64,000 nucleotides of DNA from Siccirubricoccus sp. G192 (GCF_019084075.1 NZ_JAHREN010000001.1:2825501-2889500), one strand, 5' to 3'; positions 1-9,101 are shown, counted from the first letter of the stretch. The notes: generated by a model not told the origin, from the letters alone. Numbers and translations: made by a program.

Positions 1-607
1 TCCAGACCGCGCCGATCACCGCCAGGAAATCCGCCCCGGCCCGGACCAGCGGCGCGCAATTCGCCGCGGTGATGCCGCCGATGGCCACCGAGGGCAGTTC
101 GAACATCTCGCTCCACCATTCCAGGATGTCCGGGGCGGCGTGGTGCTGGACCTGCTTGGTATCGGTGGGGAAGAAGGCGCCGAAGGCGACGTAGTCCGCA
201 CCCACCTCGCCCGCCTCCATGGCCAGGTGGCGGGAGGCGTGGCAGGTGATGCCGAGCATCCGGTCCGGCCCCAGCAGGCGCCGCCCCTCCGCATGGTTGC
301 CGTCCTCCTGCCCGAGATGCGCGCCGTCGCAGCCCGTCGCCACCGCGAGATCGGCACGGTCGTTCATGATCACCGCCACGTCGCGGGACCGCGCCACCGG
401 CAGCAGTGCATCCGTGGCGCGGCGGATGGCGTCGTCATCCGCCGCCTTCAGCCGGATCTGCAGCGCCGCGACATCGCCGGCATCGAGCGCCCGGGCGAGA
501 TCCCCGGCGAAGCGGGCGGGCTCGAAGGCGGGCGGGGTGACCAAATACAAACGGCAGCGCGGGGTCTCCGCGCTGCCGTTCGCCGACCCGGACGGGCCGC
601 CCGGCAT
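1..607 (-). CDS. thiE: thiamine phosphate synthase (3' end outside window)
   Basis: The product joins the pyrimidine and thiazole phosphates to make thiamine monophosphate. The reading frame begins with ATG at 607 and runs off the left edge after about 202 codons, so the C-terminus is missing. Visible family motifs are LYLVTPP near the start, [10 protein letters not shown] in the middle, [15 protein letters not shown] and the phosphate-binding VAIGGI near the window edge. The start overlaps the aldolase stop (ATGA), so the two genes are probably translationally coupled. The family assignment is firm; only completeness is unknown. Confidence 0.9.
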   Translation of the reverse strand, partial: MPGGPSGSANGSAETPRCRLYLVTPPAFEPARFAGDLARALDAGDVAALQIRLKAADDDAIRRATDALLPVARSRDVAVIMNDRADLAVATGCDGAHLGQEDGNHAEGRRLLGPDRMLGITCHASRHLAMEAGEVGADYVAFGAFFPTDTKQVQHHAAPDILEWWSEMFELPSVAIGGITAANCAPLVRAGADFLAVIGAVW

Positions 608-1533
608 CAGCCGACCGGAGACTTGTAGATGTCGATGATGTCGGCCAGCAGCCGCAGCGCCTCCGGCTTCGGCCGCTGGAAGGTGTTGCGGCCGATGATG
701 GAGCCGTTGCCGCCGCCCTTGTGGATGCCGCGGGCCATGTCCTGGATGCTGTCGGCGGTGCCGGCCTCGCCGCCCGAGAAGACCACCAGGCGCCGGCCGC
801 CGAAGCAGGCCTGCACCACATGCGCGATCCGGCCGGAGAGGCTGCCGATCTCGGGCACCGGGCTCTTCTCATAGGTCTTCTTGGCGGCATCGAGGAAGAT
901 CGCCTCGGTCGGCGGCTTCACCTTGATGATATGGGCGCCCAGCAGCGCCGCCATATGCGCGGCATAGGCGCAGATATCGAGGGCGGTCTCGCCGGTCTTG
1001 TCCAGCATCGGGCCGCGCGGATAGCTCCAGACCACCACGGCGAGGCCGACCGACTTGGCCTCCTCGGCCAGTTCCCGCAGCTCCTCCATCATCTCGAACT
1101 GGTATTCACTGGAGGGGTAGATGGTGAAGCCGATGGCGGAACAGCCGAGCCGCAGCGCATCCGACACCGAACCCGTCACCGCCTGGTCCTTGGTGGTGGA
1201 GAGGCTGTTGCTGCTGTTCACCTTCAGGATGGTCGGGATGGCGCCGGCATAGCTGGCGGCGCCGGCCTCGATCATGCCGAGCGGCGCGGCATAGGCGTTC
1301 AGCCCCGCCTCGATCGCCAGCTCGAAATGGTAGCGCGGGTCATAGGCCGCCGGATTCGGCGCGAAGCTGCGGGCCGGGCCATGCTCGAAACCCTGGTCGA
1401 CCGGCAGGATCACCATGCGGCCGGTGCCGCCGAGCCGTCCTTCCATCAGGATGCGGGCGAGATTCGCCTTGGTGCCGGGATTGTCGCTCTCATACCAGGA
1501 GAGGATCTCTTTCACCTTGGGCGTGAGCTGCAT
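607..1533 (-). CDS. class I fructose-bisphosphate aldolase (DhnA/FbaB type)
   Basis: This 308-residue protein is a Schiff-base aldolase of the archaeal-type class I family, acting in glycolysis and gluconeogenesis in the cytoplasm. Residues 41-52 carry [12 protein letters not shown], the candidate Schiff-base lysine lies in HIIKVKPP (K204 or K206), and phosphate-binding loops appear as VFSGGEAG (about 251) and [10 protein letters not shown] (about 279). The length is normal for the family. It is transcribed ahead of thiE with a 4-base ATGA overlap. A ggaaaggga purine stretch lies just upstream of the ATG as a ribosome binding site. Confidence 0.92.
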   Translation of the reverse strand: MQLTPKVKEILSWYESDNPGTKANLARILMEGRLGGTGRMVILPVDQGFEHGPARSFAPNPAAYDPRYHFELAIEAGLNAYAAPLGMIEAGAASYAGAIPTILKVNSSNSLSTTKDQAVTGSVSDALRLGCSAIGFTIYPSSEYQFEMMEELRELAEEAKSVGLAVVVWSYPRGPMLDKTGETALDICAYAAHMAALLGAHIIKVKPPTEAIFLDAAKKTYEKSPVPEIGSLSGRIAHVVQACFGGRRLVVFSGGEAGTADSIQDMARGIHKGGGNGSIIGRNTFQRPKPEALRLLADIIDIYKSPVG

Positions 1534-1599
1534 CGGAACATCCCTTTCCTTGGGCGCAAGGCCACCGTTGATTGGATTTAGCCGAGGGTTGCCGGATTG

Positions 1600-2061
1600 T
1601 CACCGGCCCCCCCCGGCCAACCATGCCGCGAGCCTCCGCCGCCCGCCCGGCCGCCCCGGATCGGACCGCCCGAGGTCGAGCGAAGCGGGCCGCGCCGGCC
1701 AGACCTTCGCCCCGGTTTCCGCCGCCGCGGCGGCGACCGCAGCGAAGCCTGGGCAGGCGGGATCGAGGATCAGCAGCCTGGCCCCGGCCCGCAGCGCCGC
1801 CAGCGCCTGGCCCGGCGCATCGCCGCAATCCAGCGCCGCCCGGTGCGGCACCCCCGGCTGCGCCGTGGCGGCGTCAGCGATCATGGCGAGGAACCACGGC
1901 GCCCCGAGGCTCCCCGCCGCCCCCGGTGCCGAGAGCAGCAGCACGCCGCCCGGGACTCCCCCCTGGCCCGCCGCCGCCAGCGCCGCCGCGGCCTGCGCCA
2001 CCGAATGCACCGTGACAGCCGGTGCCGCCCCCTCCTGGCGTTGACCCGTCCCGGCGCCCAT
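1600..2061 (-). CDS. hypothetical protein, alanine-rich
   Basis: I do not recognise this 153-residue product. It starts at ATG 2061 and ends 66 bases before the aldolase gene on the same strand, so the two may be co-transcribed. The middle reads ALDCGDAPGQALAALRAG and LLILDPACPGFAAVAAAA, a pattern of alternating hydrophobic strands and Ala-rich helices suggestive of a small alpha/beta fold. No signal peptide or membrane segment is evident. Overlapping frames also stay open because of the high GC content, so the call rests on frame-consistent composition and position. Confidence 0.55.
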   Translation of the reverse strand: MGAGTGQRQEGAAPAVTVHSVAQAAAALAAAGQGGVPGGVLLLSAPGAAGSLGAPWFLAMIADAATAQPGVPHRAALDCGDAPGQALAALRAGARLLILDPACPGFAAVAAAAAETGAKVWPARPASLDLGRSDPGRPGGRRRLAAWLAGGGR

Positions 2062-2159
2062 GCGAAGGCTTCCAGCATGCCGGAAGGCCCGCGTCCAGCG
2101 TGGCGCGCCGGCCGATCCGGTCTGATTCAATCTTCGTCTGCGGGGTCTGCGGGAACGGG

Positions 2160-2426
2160 ATGAGCGAAGGCGGCAGCAGCCCATCTGGGGATCCGACCAT
2201 GCAGGCGGCGGCACGGCTGGAAGCGGCGGTGGAGCGCTTGGCGGCGGCCCTGCCGGCCGCCCTGGCCCGGCCCCGCCCGGCCGGGCAGCCCGGCGGCGAC
2301 GCGGATAGCGTGCCGCGCGCCGAGGTCGCCGCCCTGGCCGCGCGGCTCGATGCCACCATCCTGCGGCTGCGGGCCGCCATGCAGGACGAGCTGCGCCAGG
2401 CCGACGAGCCGGGCGAGGAGGACTAG
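2160..2426 (+). CDS. hypothetical coiled-coil protein upstream of zapA
   Basis: This 88-residue protein starts at ATG 2160 and stops three bases before the zapA start, so it is probably in the same operon. It is rich in Ala, Arg and Leu with heptad-like stretches (ARLEAAVERLAAAL; LAARLDATILRLRAAM), predicting two helices that could form a coiled coil. Short coiled-coil proteins of this kind often precede zapA in alphaproteobacteria. A role in Z-ring assembly is inference from context only. Confidence 0.6.
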   Translation: MSEGGSSPSGDPTMQAAARLEAAVERLAAALPAALARPRPAGQPGGDADSVPRAEVAALAARLDATILRLRAAMQDELRQADEPGEED

Positions 2427-2429
2427 GGC

Positions 2430-2774
2430 GTGGGGCAGGTCTCGGTCCGGGTGAACGGCTACAGCCATACCATCGGCTGCAAGGATGGCGAGGAGGGCCA
2501 CGTCCTCGATCTGGTCGCGCAGATCGAGGACAAGGTCCGGCTGATCCGCGCCATGGGCGGCCAGTTCTCGGAATCCCGCATGCTGCTGCATGTGGCGCTG
2601 CTGCTGGCCGACGAGGTCGGCGATCTGCGGGGCGAGATGCGCCGGCCGGGCACCCATGCAGCCGCCGGCCCAACCACCGCCCCGGCTGCTTCGCCCGACC
2701 CACAATTGGCGGAACGGCTGGCCCGCATCGCCGAGCGGATCGAGGGCATTGCCCAGACGCTCGACCGTCCCTAA
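2430..2774 (+). CDS. zapA: cell division protein ZapA
   Basis: ZapA is a cytoplasmic protein that cross-links FtsZ protofilaments at midcell. The 114-residue product begins with GTG (2430) and shows the family pattern: VSVRVNGYSHTIGC at the N-terminus, GEEGHVLDLVAQIEDKV, then a helix MLLHVALLLADEVGDLR. The C-terminal third is a longer helix likely to form the coiled coil of the ZapA tetramer. It is followed directly by the 6S RNA and fau, a conserved arrangement in proteobacteria that supports the call. Confidence 0.88.
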   Translation: MGQVSVRVNGYSHTIGCKDGEEGHVLDLVAQIEDKVRLIRAMGGQFSESRMLLHVALLLADEVGDLRGEMRRPGTHAAAGPTTAPAASPDPQLAERLARIAERIEGIAQTLDRP

Positions 2775-2789
2775 TTATCATGGGCGGAG

Positions 2790-2924
2790 CTGCCCGGCGC
2801 GTCAGGCAATTCATCCCCAGGGCCAATAAGCATCCTCCGGGAACTGGCTCTGTCCGGATCTTGGTCCGGGTATCCGGTGCCCACCTGCTCACGCAGGCCT
2901 TGGGAGGATGAGACGCCAACGGCC
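2790..2924 (+). ncRNA. ssrS: 6S RNA (SsrS); ends approximate
   Basis: 6S RNA binds sigma70 RNA polymerase and mimics an open promoter. The segment lies between zapA and fau, its standard site. It has blocks I recall from alphaproteobacterial 6S RNAs: GGGCCAATAAGCAT, GGGAACTGGCTCTG, TATCCGGTGCCCACC and a CCTGC-TCAC-GCAGG hairpin (2884-2898). The arms can pair: catcctcc (2831-2838) with ggaggatg (2903-2910), and ggcg..tc (about 2797-2804) with gacgcc (2912-2917). The 3' end abuts the fau ATG at 2925, so processing and fau translation may be linked. The exact ends are estimates. Confidence 0.8.
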
Positions 2925-3551
2925 ATGGCGGCTCCGCACTTGACCCTTTCCCCCGCAGCCCAGGCGCCGGCCGATTCCGGCGGCCTCTGGTGTCCCGTGC
3001 TGCTGCGGGACCTGAAGGCAGAGGCGCGCCAGGCGGCTTTCGCCCGCCGCGCCGGCTGCGACCCCCGCGCCGGCATCCGGCTGGCGGGGCATGTGCTTGC
3101 CGCCTGCCCGCCACCCCCCGGCGCCGTGGTCGCCGGCTTCTGGCCGATGGGCCCCGAGATCGACATCCGCCCGCTACTGCTGGCCCTGGTCGGGCGCGGC
3201 CATGCCATCGCGCTGCCGGTCACGCCCCGGCGTGGCCAGCCGCTCGGCTTCCGTCGCTGGCGCTGGGGCGAGCCCCTGGCCCGCGGCCCGCTCGGCACCC
3301 GCCAGCCGGCCTCTGGGGAGGCGCTGCGGCCGGACTGGCTGCTGGTGCCTCTGCTGGCCTTCGACCGGGCTGGGCGGCGGCTCGGCTATGGCGGCGGCTA
3401 TTACGACCGCACCCTGGCGGCGCTGCCCGGCGCCATGGCGCTCGGCTGCGCCCATGCCGCGCAGGAGGTGCCAGCAGTGCCGGCGGGGCCGGAGGATGTC
3501 CGGCTGCCTGCCGTGGCGACCGAGGCGGGGGTGATCCGATGCGGAGCATAA
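2925..3551 (+). CDS. fau: 5-formyltetrahydrofolate cyclo-ligase
   Basis: The enzyme converts 5-formyl-THF to 5,10-methenyl-THF using ATP, in one-carbon metabolism. The 208-residue product contains the family segments VAGFWPMGPEIDIRPLL, the ATP-binding region and the C-terminal signature LLVPLLAFDRAGRRLGYGGG followed by YYDRTL. The ATG at 2925 is chosen because it follows the 6S RNA directly and the protein then has normal length; the frame is open further upstream through the RNA gene. It sits four bases before the next gene. Confidence 0.9.
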   Translation: MAAPHLTLSPAAQAPADSGGLWCPVLLRDLKAEARQAAFARRAGCDPRAGIRLAGHVLAACPPPPGAVVAGFWPMGPEIDIRPLLLALVGRGHAIALPVTPRRGQPLGFRRWRWGEPLARGPLGTRQPASGEALRPDWLLVPLLAFDRAGRRLGYGGGYYDRTLAALPGAMALGCAHAAQEVPAVPAGPEDVRLPAVATEAGVIRCGA

Positions 3552-3555
3552 GACC

Positions 3556-4378
3556 TTGAGAATCCTGTTCCTCGGCGATGTGGTCGGCCGTTCCGGCCGG
3601 GACGCGGTAACGGCCGCCCTGCCGGGGCTCCGGGCACAGCTCGGCACCGACCTGGTGGTGGTGAACGGGGAGAATGCCAGTCACGGCTTCGGCCTGGCAC
3701 CCGACATGGCGCGGGCGCTGCTGGAGGCGGGCGCCGATGTGATCACTCTCGGCAACCACACCTGGGACCGGCGGGAGATCATTCCCTATCTGGAAACCGA
3801 GCCGCGGGTGATTCGCCCGATCAATTTCCCCGCCCGGCACGCCGGGCCGCGGCGCCTATGTGGCCGAAGTGGCCAACGGGCGCCGCGCCCTGGTGGTGAA
3901 TGTCATGGGCCGGCTCTTCATGGACCCGCTGGACGATCCCTTCCGCACCGTCCAGGCGGAGATCCAGAAATACCGGCTGGGCGCGGGCGGCAGCATCCAG
4001 GCCGCGGTGATCGACGTTCATGCCGAGGCGAGCAGCGAGAAGGCAGCCTTCGGCCACAGCTTCGACGGGCTGGTGAGCCTGGTGGTCGGCACCCATACCC
4101 ACACGCCCTCGGCCGACCACCAGATCCTGCCCGGTGGGACCGGCTACATGACCGATGCCGGCATGTGCGGCGACTACGACAGCGTCATCGGCATGCAGAA
4201 GGCCGGCGCCTCGCTCCGCTTCTGGCGCAAGGTGCCGGGCGAGCGCCTTACCCCGGCGGAGGGCGCGGCGACGCTCTGCGGCGTGCTGGTCGAAACCGAT
4301 GACACCACCGGCCTGGCCCTGCGGATCGAGCCGCTGCGGCTGGGCGGCCGGCTTTCCCAGGCCATGCCGGCGGCGTGA
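3556..4378 (+). CDS. YmdB-type (TIGR00282) metallophosphoesterase, frameshifted as sequenced
   Basis: The family hydrolyses 2',3'-cyclic phosphodiesters. Reading from TTG 3556, frame 1 gives the metal-binding motifs FLGDVVGRSGRDAV, VNGENASHGFG and LGNHTWDRRE. The frame is then lost at the CCC run 3833-3835 and continues one base over with VVNVMGRLFMDPLDDPF, VDVHAEASSEK and VVGTHTHTPSAD. Removing one C restores a 273-residue protein of normal length. All metal ligands are intact across the two halves, so a sequencing insertion is more likely than a real pseudogene. It follows fau by four bases. Confidence 0.82.
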
Positions 4379-4570
4379 GCGGTCCGATCATCCGGAGGCG
4401 AAGCCGGAGGGCGTGAACCGGCCCGCAGGATACAAGGGGGCCATCCCCGGCGGCGGCCTCGGCACAAGCGCCAGCGTCGGGGCGTATTGGTTCTGTTCTT
4501 CACCCGGATGTCATCACGGCGCGCCGCCTGCCTGGTGCACAATCCCCGGTAGTAACTCGGGGAGAGGGTG

Positions 4571-4771
4571 ATGGACGGTACACCGTTCCGCTTTCCGGCC
4601 GGAAGCTCGGTGCTCGGCGGTGCCGCGGGTGGCTTGAGCTATGAGGGCGCGCTGCGCGACGCCCTGGCCGTCGAGGAGCGGGACCGCCGCCGTGAGGCCG
4701 GCCGTCGGCGGGAAGCGCCGCAGGCCCAGCCGCGCCGGCGTGAGCCGGAGCGGCGGAAACCGGCAGCGTAA
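4571..4771 (+). CDS. small basic hypothetical protein
   Basis: This 66-residue ORF starts at ATG 4571, six bases after a GGAGAGGG ribosome binding site (a GTG at 4568 is the alternative). The N-terminal half is Gly-rich and hydrophobic (FPAGSSVLGGAAGGLSYEGA). The C-terminal half is a charged Arg/Glu tail (VEERDRRREAGRRREA), likely helical. I recognise no family. The good ribosome binding site and the frame-specific composition support translation, but the evidence is modest. The preceding 190 bases hold nothing I can identify. Confidence 0.5.
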   Translation: MDGTPFRFPAGSSVLGGAAGGLSYEGALRDALAVEERDRRREAGRRREAPQAQPRRREPERRKPAA

Positions 4772-4781
4772 CAGCCCGGCT

Positions 4782-5411
4782 TCAGTACAGCGTCTCGGCG
4801 AGCCGGCCCGGCGCCTCGGCGTCATAGCCTGCCGGGTCCACCAGCCCGCCGCTATGGGCGGCGAGCAACTGGCCCATGCTCGGCACGCCCGCCGGCCGGG
4901 CCCGGCCGGACCAAAGCCCCGCCCGGGTCACGGCCTTGGCGCATTGCATGTAGATCTCGCGCACCGTCACCAGCACCACGGTCGCGGGCAGCTTGCCGCG
5001 CACCGCGAAACGCTCCCGGAGCGCCGGGTCGGCGGTGATCCGGGCGGTGCCGTTGACCCGCAGGGCCTCGCCGATGCCGGGCACCAGGAAGAGCAGGGCC
5101 ACGGCCGGGTTCTCGATGATGTCCCGCAGCCCATCCAGCCGGTTGTTGCCGCGGCGGTCCGGCAGGGCCAGGGTCCGGTCGTCCAGCGCGGTGACGAAGC
5201 CCGGCGCATCGCCCCGCGGGGTGCCATGCACGCCATTCGACCCCGCTGTGGAGAGCAGGCAGAAGGGGGCGGCGGCGATGAAGCCCAGCGTGCTTGCCTC
5301 CAGCCGGTCCGTGACCTTCCGCAGCACCAACTCCCGCGGCGGGTCGTAGAGCGCGGCCAGTTGCTCCAGGGAAGCAACGGCGAAGGGGTCGGTGGCGGTG
5401 AGGCTGTCCAT
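4782..5411 (-). CDS. pyridoxamine 5'-phosphate oxidase-like FMN-binding protein
   Basis: This 209-residue protein belongs to the PPOX-type split-barrel flavoproteins, resembling the MSMEG_1061/DR_2398 group. Typical segments are FIAAAPFCLLST, GVHGTPRGDAPGFV, LALPDRRGNNRLDGL and LFLVPGIGEALRVNG, followed by a C-terminal segment with VREIYMQCAKAVTRAGLW. The substrate is unknown; members bind FMN or related cofactors and act as oxidoreductases on diverse compounds. It is a single gene convergent with the small ORF on its left. The upstream 264 bases toward yebC carry the divergent promoters. Confidence 0.8.
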   Translation of the reverse strand: MDSLTATDPFAVASLEQLAALYDPPRELVLRKVTDRLEASTLGFIAAAPFCLLSTAGSNGVHGTPRGDAPGFVTALDDRTLALPDRRGNNRLDGLRDIIENPAVALLFLVPGIGEALRVNGTARITADPALRERFAVRGKLPATVVLVTVREIYMQCAKAVTRAGLWSGRARPAGVPSMGQLLAAHSGGLVDPAGYDAEAPGRLAETLY

Positions 5412-5675
5412 GGGGCCGGCTCCCGGGGCTGCGGGACGGCATCCTGCCCCGATCCTGGCCGGGAGGTCCAGCCAGCCTGTGGCGCTCGGCGGATCGGGGC
5501 GCTATAAGCCTGTCCTCAACCGGAATCTCAGGAGCGATGCCGGCCGATAGTCGCGGGGCGGAAAGGCCCCGGGGTGCGCCATCGGTCGGCGGCAGGCGGG
5601 GATGCCGCTCGATGCAGGCGGGGCATGGGGGCCCGCGGCTTCGGCTCGGGCGGCGCAGGACAGGGAAGTGCGGCC

Positions 5676-6428
5676 ATGGCCGGCCATTCGCATGCCAAGA
5701 ACATCATGCATCGCAAGGCGGCGCAGGGCGCCAAGAAGGCGCGCGCCTTCGGCAAGCTGATCCGCGAGATTTCGGTCTCGGCGAAGCTCGGCCTGCCCGA
5801 CCCGGCGGCCAATCCGCGGCTGCGCGCGGCGGTGAAGGCGGCGCTGACGGCGAACATGACGCGCGAGACCATCGATCGCGCCATCAAGCGCGCCGCCACC
5901 AGCGGCCAGGGTGAGGACTGGCAGGAGGTGCGCTATGAGGGCTACGGCCCGAACGGCGTCGCCCTGATCGTCGAGGCGCTGACCGACAACCGCAACCGCA
6001 CCGCCGGTGAACTGCGCTCGGCCTTCGCCAAGGCTGGGGGCGCGCTCGGCGAGACCAATTCGGTGGCCTTCCAGTTCGAGCGGAAGGGCGTGATCCGCTA
6101 CCCGGCCGGCGCTGCCACGGCCGATGCCATGCTGGAAGCCGCCATCGAGGCCGGCGCCGAGGATGCGGAAAGCGACGCCGAGGAGCATGAGGTGACCACC
6201 TCGGTCGAGGATTTCTTCACCGTGCGCGACGCGCTGGAAGGGCGGTTCGGCACGGCGGATTCGGCGAAGCTGGAATGGCTGCCCTCCACCACCGTCGATC
6301 TCGACGAGGACCGCGCACGGGACGTGCTGAAGCTGGTGGATGTGCTGGACGACAACGACGACGTGCAGAATGTCTATGCCAATTTCGAGGTTTCCGAGGC
6401 GGTGATGCAGCGGCTCTCGGCGGCCTGA
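5676..6428 (+). CDS. YebC/PmpR family regulator
   Basis: YebC proteins are widespread and act as transcriptional regulators or, as shown more recently for some members, translation factors for proline-rich stretches. The start at 5676 gives the canonical [15 protein letters not shown]-terminus and 250 residues, the normal size; the frame is open further upstream but lacks family sequence. Other conserved parts are [24 protein letters not shown] and [14 protein letters not shown]. It precedes ruvC by one base, as in most proteobacteria, so it shares the ruvCAB operon. Confidence 0.93.
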   Translation: MAGHSHAKNIMHRKAAQGAKKARAFGKLIREISVSAKLGLPDPAANPRLRAAVKAALTANMTRETIDRAIKRAATSGQGEDWQEVRYEGYGPNGVALIVEALTDNRNRTAGELRSAFAKAGGALGETNSVAFQFERKGVIRYPAGAATADAMLEAAIEAGAEDAESDAEEHEVTTSVEDFFTVRDALEGRFGTADSAKLEWLPSTTVDLDEDRARDVLKLVDVLDDNDDVQNVYANFEVSEAVMQRLSAA

Positions 6429-6429
6429 C

Positions 6430-6948
6430 ATGGTGCAGGGCGGCATTCGCCTGCTGGGGCTCGATCCCGGCCTGCAGCATACCGGCTGGGGCATGGTGGA
6501 GAGCGCCGGCAGCCGGCTCAGGCATCTCGGCGATGGCGTCATCTCCACCGATGCGGCGCAGGCGCTGGCGGAGCGGCTTTCCTGCCTCTACCGGGCGCTG
6601 CATGCGCTGCTGGAGCAATGGCAGCCGGATGAGGCGGCGGTGGAGCATACCTATGTCAACAAGAACCCCGGCGCGGCGCTGAAGCTCGGCCAGGCGCGCG
6701 GCGTGGTGCTGCTGGCGCCGGCGCTGTTTGGCATCCCGGTCGCCGAATACCAGGCGATGGAGGTGAAGCGCGCCGTGGTCGGCACCGGCCATGCCGAGAA
6801 GCCGCAGGTGGAGGCGATGGTGCGGCGCCTGCTGCCCGGCGCCACCATCCGCCGCGCCGACGCCGCGGATGCGCTGGCGGTGGCGATCTGCCACGCGCAT
6901 CACCGGGGGACCAGGCTGGCCCTTGCGCGCGGATATGTGCCGGCATGA
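6430..6948 (+). CDS. ruvC: crossover junction endodeoxyribonuclease RuvC
   Basis: RuvC is the Holliday-junction resolvase working with RuvAB. The 172-residue product has the RNase H-like acidic residues: D12 in LGLDPGLQHTGWG, E72 in VEHTYVN, and D144/D147 in RADAADALA. The KNPGAALKLGQARG segment is conserved. It lies between yebC and ruvA, and its stop overlaps the ruvA start by ATGA. Confidence 0.96.
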   Translation: MVQGGIRLLGLDPGLQHTGWGMVESAGSRLRHLGDGVISTDAAQALAERLSCLYRALHALLEQWQPDEAAVEHTYVNKNPGAALKLGQARGVVLLAPALFGIPVAEYQAMEVKRAVVGTGHAEKPQVEAMVRRLLPGATIRRADAADALAVAICHAHHRGTRLALARGYVPA

Positions 6949-7559
6949 TCGGCAAGCTTACCGGCCGGCTGGATGGCACCTTCGAGGGCGGCTGCATCCT
7001 CGACGTGAATGGCGTGGGCTATCTGCTCGCCTGTTCGCAGAAGACGCTGGACCGGTTGCAGGGCGTCGAGGGCAGCGTGAAGGTGCTGGTCGAGACGCAT
7101 GTGCGGCAGGACGCCATCCTGCTCTATGGCTTCGCGCTGGCGCAGGAGCGCGACAGTTTCCGCAAGCTCACCTCGATCCAGGGAGTCGGGCCGAAGCTGG
7201 CGCTCGACATCCTCTCGGCCTTCGGGCCGGAGGATCTGGCCGCGGCGGTGCGCGCCGCCGACCGCGCCGCGCTGCGCCAGGCGAATGGTGTCGGCGCCAA
7301 GCTGGCGGACCGGCTGGTGACGGAACTGCGCGACTGGGCGGGCGGCATCGCGCCGGCCTCGGGCGTGGCGCTGCCGGCCGCCGTAGCATTGGCGCCGGAA
7401 GCGGGGGCGGAGGCGGATGCGGTCTCGGCGCTGGTCAATCTCGGCTGGAAGCGGCCCGAGGCGCAGGCGGCGGTGAACCGCGCCCGGGCCAGGCTCGGCG
7501 AGGGCGCCGGGCTTGAGGGGCTGATCCGCGACAGCCTGAAGGAATTGGCGCGGATATGA
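6945..7559 (+). CDS. ruvA: Holliday junction branch migration protein RuvA
   Basis: RuvA forms the tetramer that holds the four-way junction and recruits RuvB. The 204-residue protein has the N-terminal OB-fold (MIGKLTGRLDG; LVETHVRQDAILLYGF), the helix-hairpin-helix region (LTSIQGVGPKLALDILSAF; ANGVGAKLADRLVTEL) and the C-terminal domain III that contacts RuvB (DAVSALVNLGWKRPEAQ). It overlaps ruvC by four bases. Its TGA at 7557-7559 overlaps the first ATG of a short tandem repeat that separates it from ruvB. Confidence 0.95.
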   Translation: MIGKLTGRLDGTFEGGCILDVNGVGYLLACSQKTLDRLQGVEGSVKVLVETHVRQDAILLYGFALAQERDSFRKLTSIQGVGPKLALDILSAFGPEDLAAAVRAADRAALRQANGVGAKLADRLVTELRDWAGGIAPASGVALPAAVALAPEAGAEADAVSALVNLGWKRPEAQAAVNRARARLGEGAGLEGLIRDSLKELARI

Positions 7560-7610
7560 GTGTCGTGCGGGAAGCGCGCCGATGAGTGTCGTGCTGGAAG
7601 CGCGCCAATG
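7556..7610 (+). repeat. 26-bp tandem repeat with coupled mini-ORFs between ruvA and ruvB
   Basis: ATGAGTG occurs at 7556, 7582 and 7608, exactly 26 bases apart, with the 26-base units differing at only two positions. Each full unit is a 9-codon [12 protein letters not shown] and MSVVLEARQ. Each mini-ORF stop overlaps the next ATG as ATGA, the last one being the ruvB start. A GGAAG stretch in each unit can serve as ribosome binding site for the following ATG. The result is a chain ruvA-mini1-mini2-ruvB linked by stop-start overlaps. The mini-peptides themselves may have no function. Confidence 0.8.
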
Positions 7611-8652
7611 AGTGACGACCGGATCACCACGCCGATCCGCACCGAGGAGGATGCCGCCGAGGCGACCCTGCGGCCGCAGACCCTTGCCGATTTCACCGGC
7701 CAGCAGACGCTGCGTGAGAATCTCGCCGTTTTCATTCAGGCGGCAAGGGTGCGCGGCGAGGCGCTGGACCATGTGCTGCTGCATGGCCCGCCAGGCCTCG
7801 GCAAGACCACCCTGGCGCAGATCGTGGCGCGCGAGCTTGGCGTCGGCTTCCGCGCCACCTCCGGCCCGATCCTGCAACGGGCCGGCGACCTTGCTGCCAT
7901 CCTGACCAATCTGCAGCCGCGCGACGTGCTCTTCGTGGATGAGATCCACCGGCTGCAGCCGGCGCTGGAGGAAACCCTCTATCCCGCGATGGAGGATTTC
8001 CAGCTCGACCTCATCATCGGCGAGGGGCCGGCGGCGCGGACCGTGCGGATCGACCTGCCGCCCTTCACCCTGGTCGGCGCCACCACCCGCGCCGGGCTGC
8101 TGGCCACGCCCTTGCGGGACCGTTTCGGGATTCCGCTGCGGCTGCAATTCTACACGCCGGAGGAACTGTTCCAGATCGTCCGGCGCGGCGCGCAGAAGCT
8201 GGGCTTCGCGCTGTCCGAGGATGGCGCGCGGGAGATCTCCAGGCGCTCCCGCGGCACGCCGCGCATCGCCGGGCGGCTCCTGCGGCGGGTGCGGGATTTC
8301 GCGCTGGTCTCCGGCAAGGTGGCCGATCGCGCCATGGCGGATGGCGCGCTGGCGCGGCTGGAGGTGGACCGGCTCGGCCTCGATGCCATGGACCGGCGCT
8401 ATCTCCGGCGCATCGCGGGAATCCCACAATGGCGGACCGGTCGGGGTCGAGACCCTGGCGGCGGCGCTGGCGGAAGCGCGCGACACGCTGGAGGACGTCA
8501 TCGAGCCCTACCTGATCCAGGAGGGGCTGGTGATGCGCACCCCGCGCGGCCGGGTGCTGGGCGAGCCGGGCTGGCGGCATCTCGGCATGGCGCCGCCGGC
8601 GGGGCTGGCGATCCAGCCGGACCTGCTCTCGCCGGGGTCTTCCGAGCCATGA
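7608..8652 (+). CDS. ruvB: Holliday junction branch migration helicase RuvB, frameshifted as sequenced
   Basis: RuvB is the hexameric AAA+ motor of branch migration. From ATG 7608 it shows [13 protein letters not shown], Walker [11 protein letters not shown], Walker [10 protein letters not shown], sensor GATTRAGLL and the arginine region [13 protein letters not shown]. At the CCC run 8423-8425 the frame breaks, and the C-terminal winged-helix continues one base over ([33 protein letters not shown]). Removing one C gives a 347-residue protein of standard length. The intact second half argues for a sequence error. Its stop overlaps the ybgC ATG. Confidence 0.9.
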
Positions 8653-9101
8653 TCGAAACGCCTGATGCGCCGGCGCATTCATTCCCCATCCGCGTCTATT
8701 TCGAGGATACGGATGCCGGCGGCATGGCCTACCACGCGACCTATCTCCGCTGGGCGGAACGGGCGCGCACCGAAGCCTTGCGCGACATGGGCATGCCGCA
8801 CCAGGCGATGATGGAGCGGTACAATTCAATACTCGTGGTGCGCCGCATCAAAGTGGAGTATTGGCGGCCCGCCCGGCTTGATGACGCAATCGTGGTCGAG
8901 ACCCGGGTTCTGGCCGTGAAGGGCGTCACCATCAGCCTCGACCAGCGGATGCGGATGGATGGGACGGTGCTGGCGGCGCTCGGCGTGGAACTGGCCTGCC
9001 TGGACCGTACCACGCTGCGCCCGAGGCGAATTCCCGAACCCTGGCGGCGGGCCCTTGGCGGCGCTTCGGCGTCCGGGTCCGTGCCGGCGGCGGAGCAGTA
9101 G
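8649..9101 (+). CDS. ybgC: Tol-Pal associated acyl-CoA thioesterase YbgC
   Basis: This 150-residue hotdog-fold protein hydrolyses acyl-CoA thioesters and is regularly the first gene of tol-pal operons. It carries the 4HBT signature [18 protein letters not shown] with the catalytic aspartate at about D22. The segment [14 protein letters not shown] fits the family core. Start ATG 8649 overlaps the ruvB stop by ATGA. The last 20 residues form an Ala/Ser-rich tail beyond the usual domain. Confidence 0.92.
   Translation: MIETPDAPAHSFPIRVYFEDTDAGGMAYHATYLRWAERARTEALRDMGMPHQAMMERYNSILVVRRIKVEYWRPARLDDAIVVETRVLAVKGVTISLDQRMRMDGTVLAALGVELACLDRTTLRPRRIPEPWRRALGGASASGSVPAAEQ

Noticed and set aside
1600..3114. 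504-residue minus-strand ORF extending upstream of the 153-residue gene
   Set aside because: Everything upstream of ATG 2061 is antisense to zapA, 6S RNA and fau.
7556..7610. ruvA-ruvB repeat as a sequencing or assembly duplicate
   Set aside because: The units differ at two positions and all three ATGA overlaps are maintained, so a true tandem repeat is more likely, although read support should be checked.
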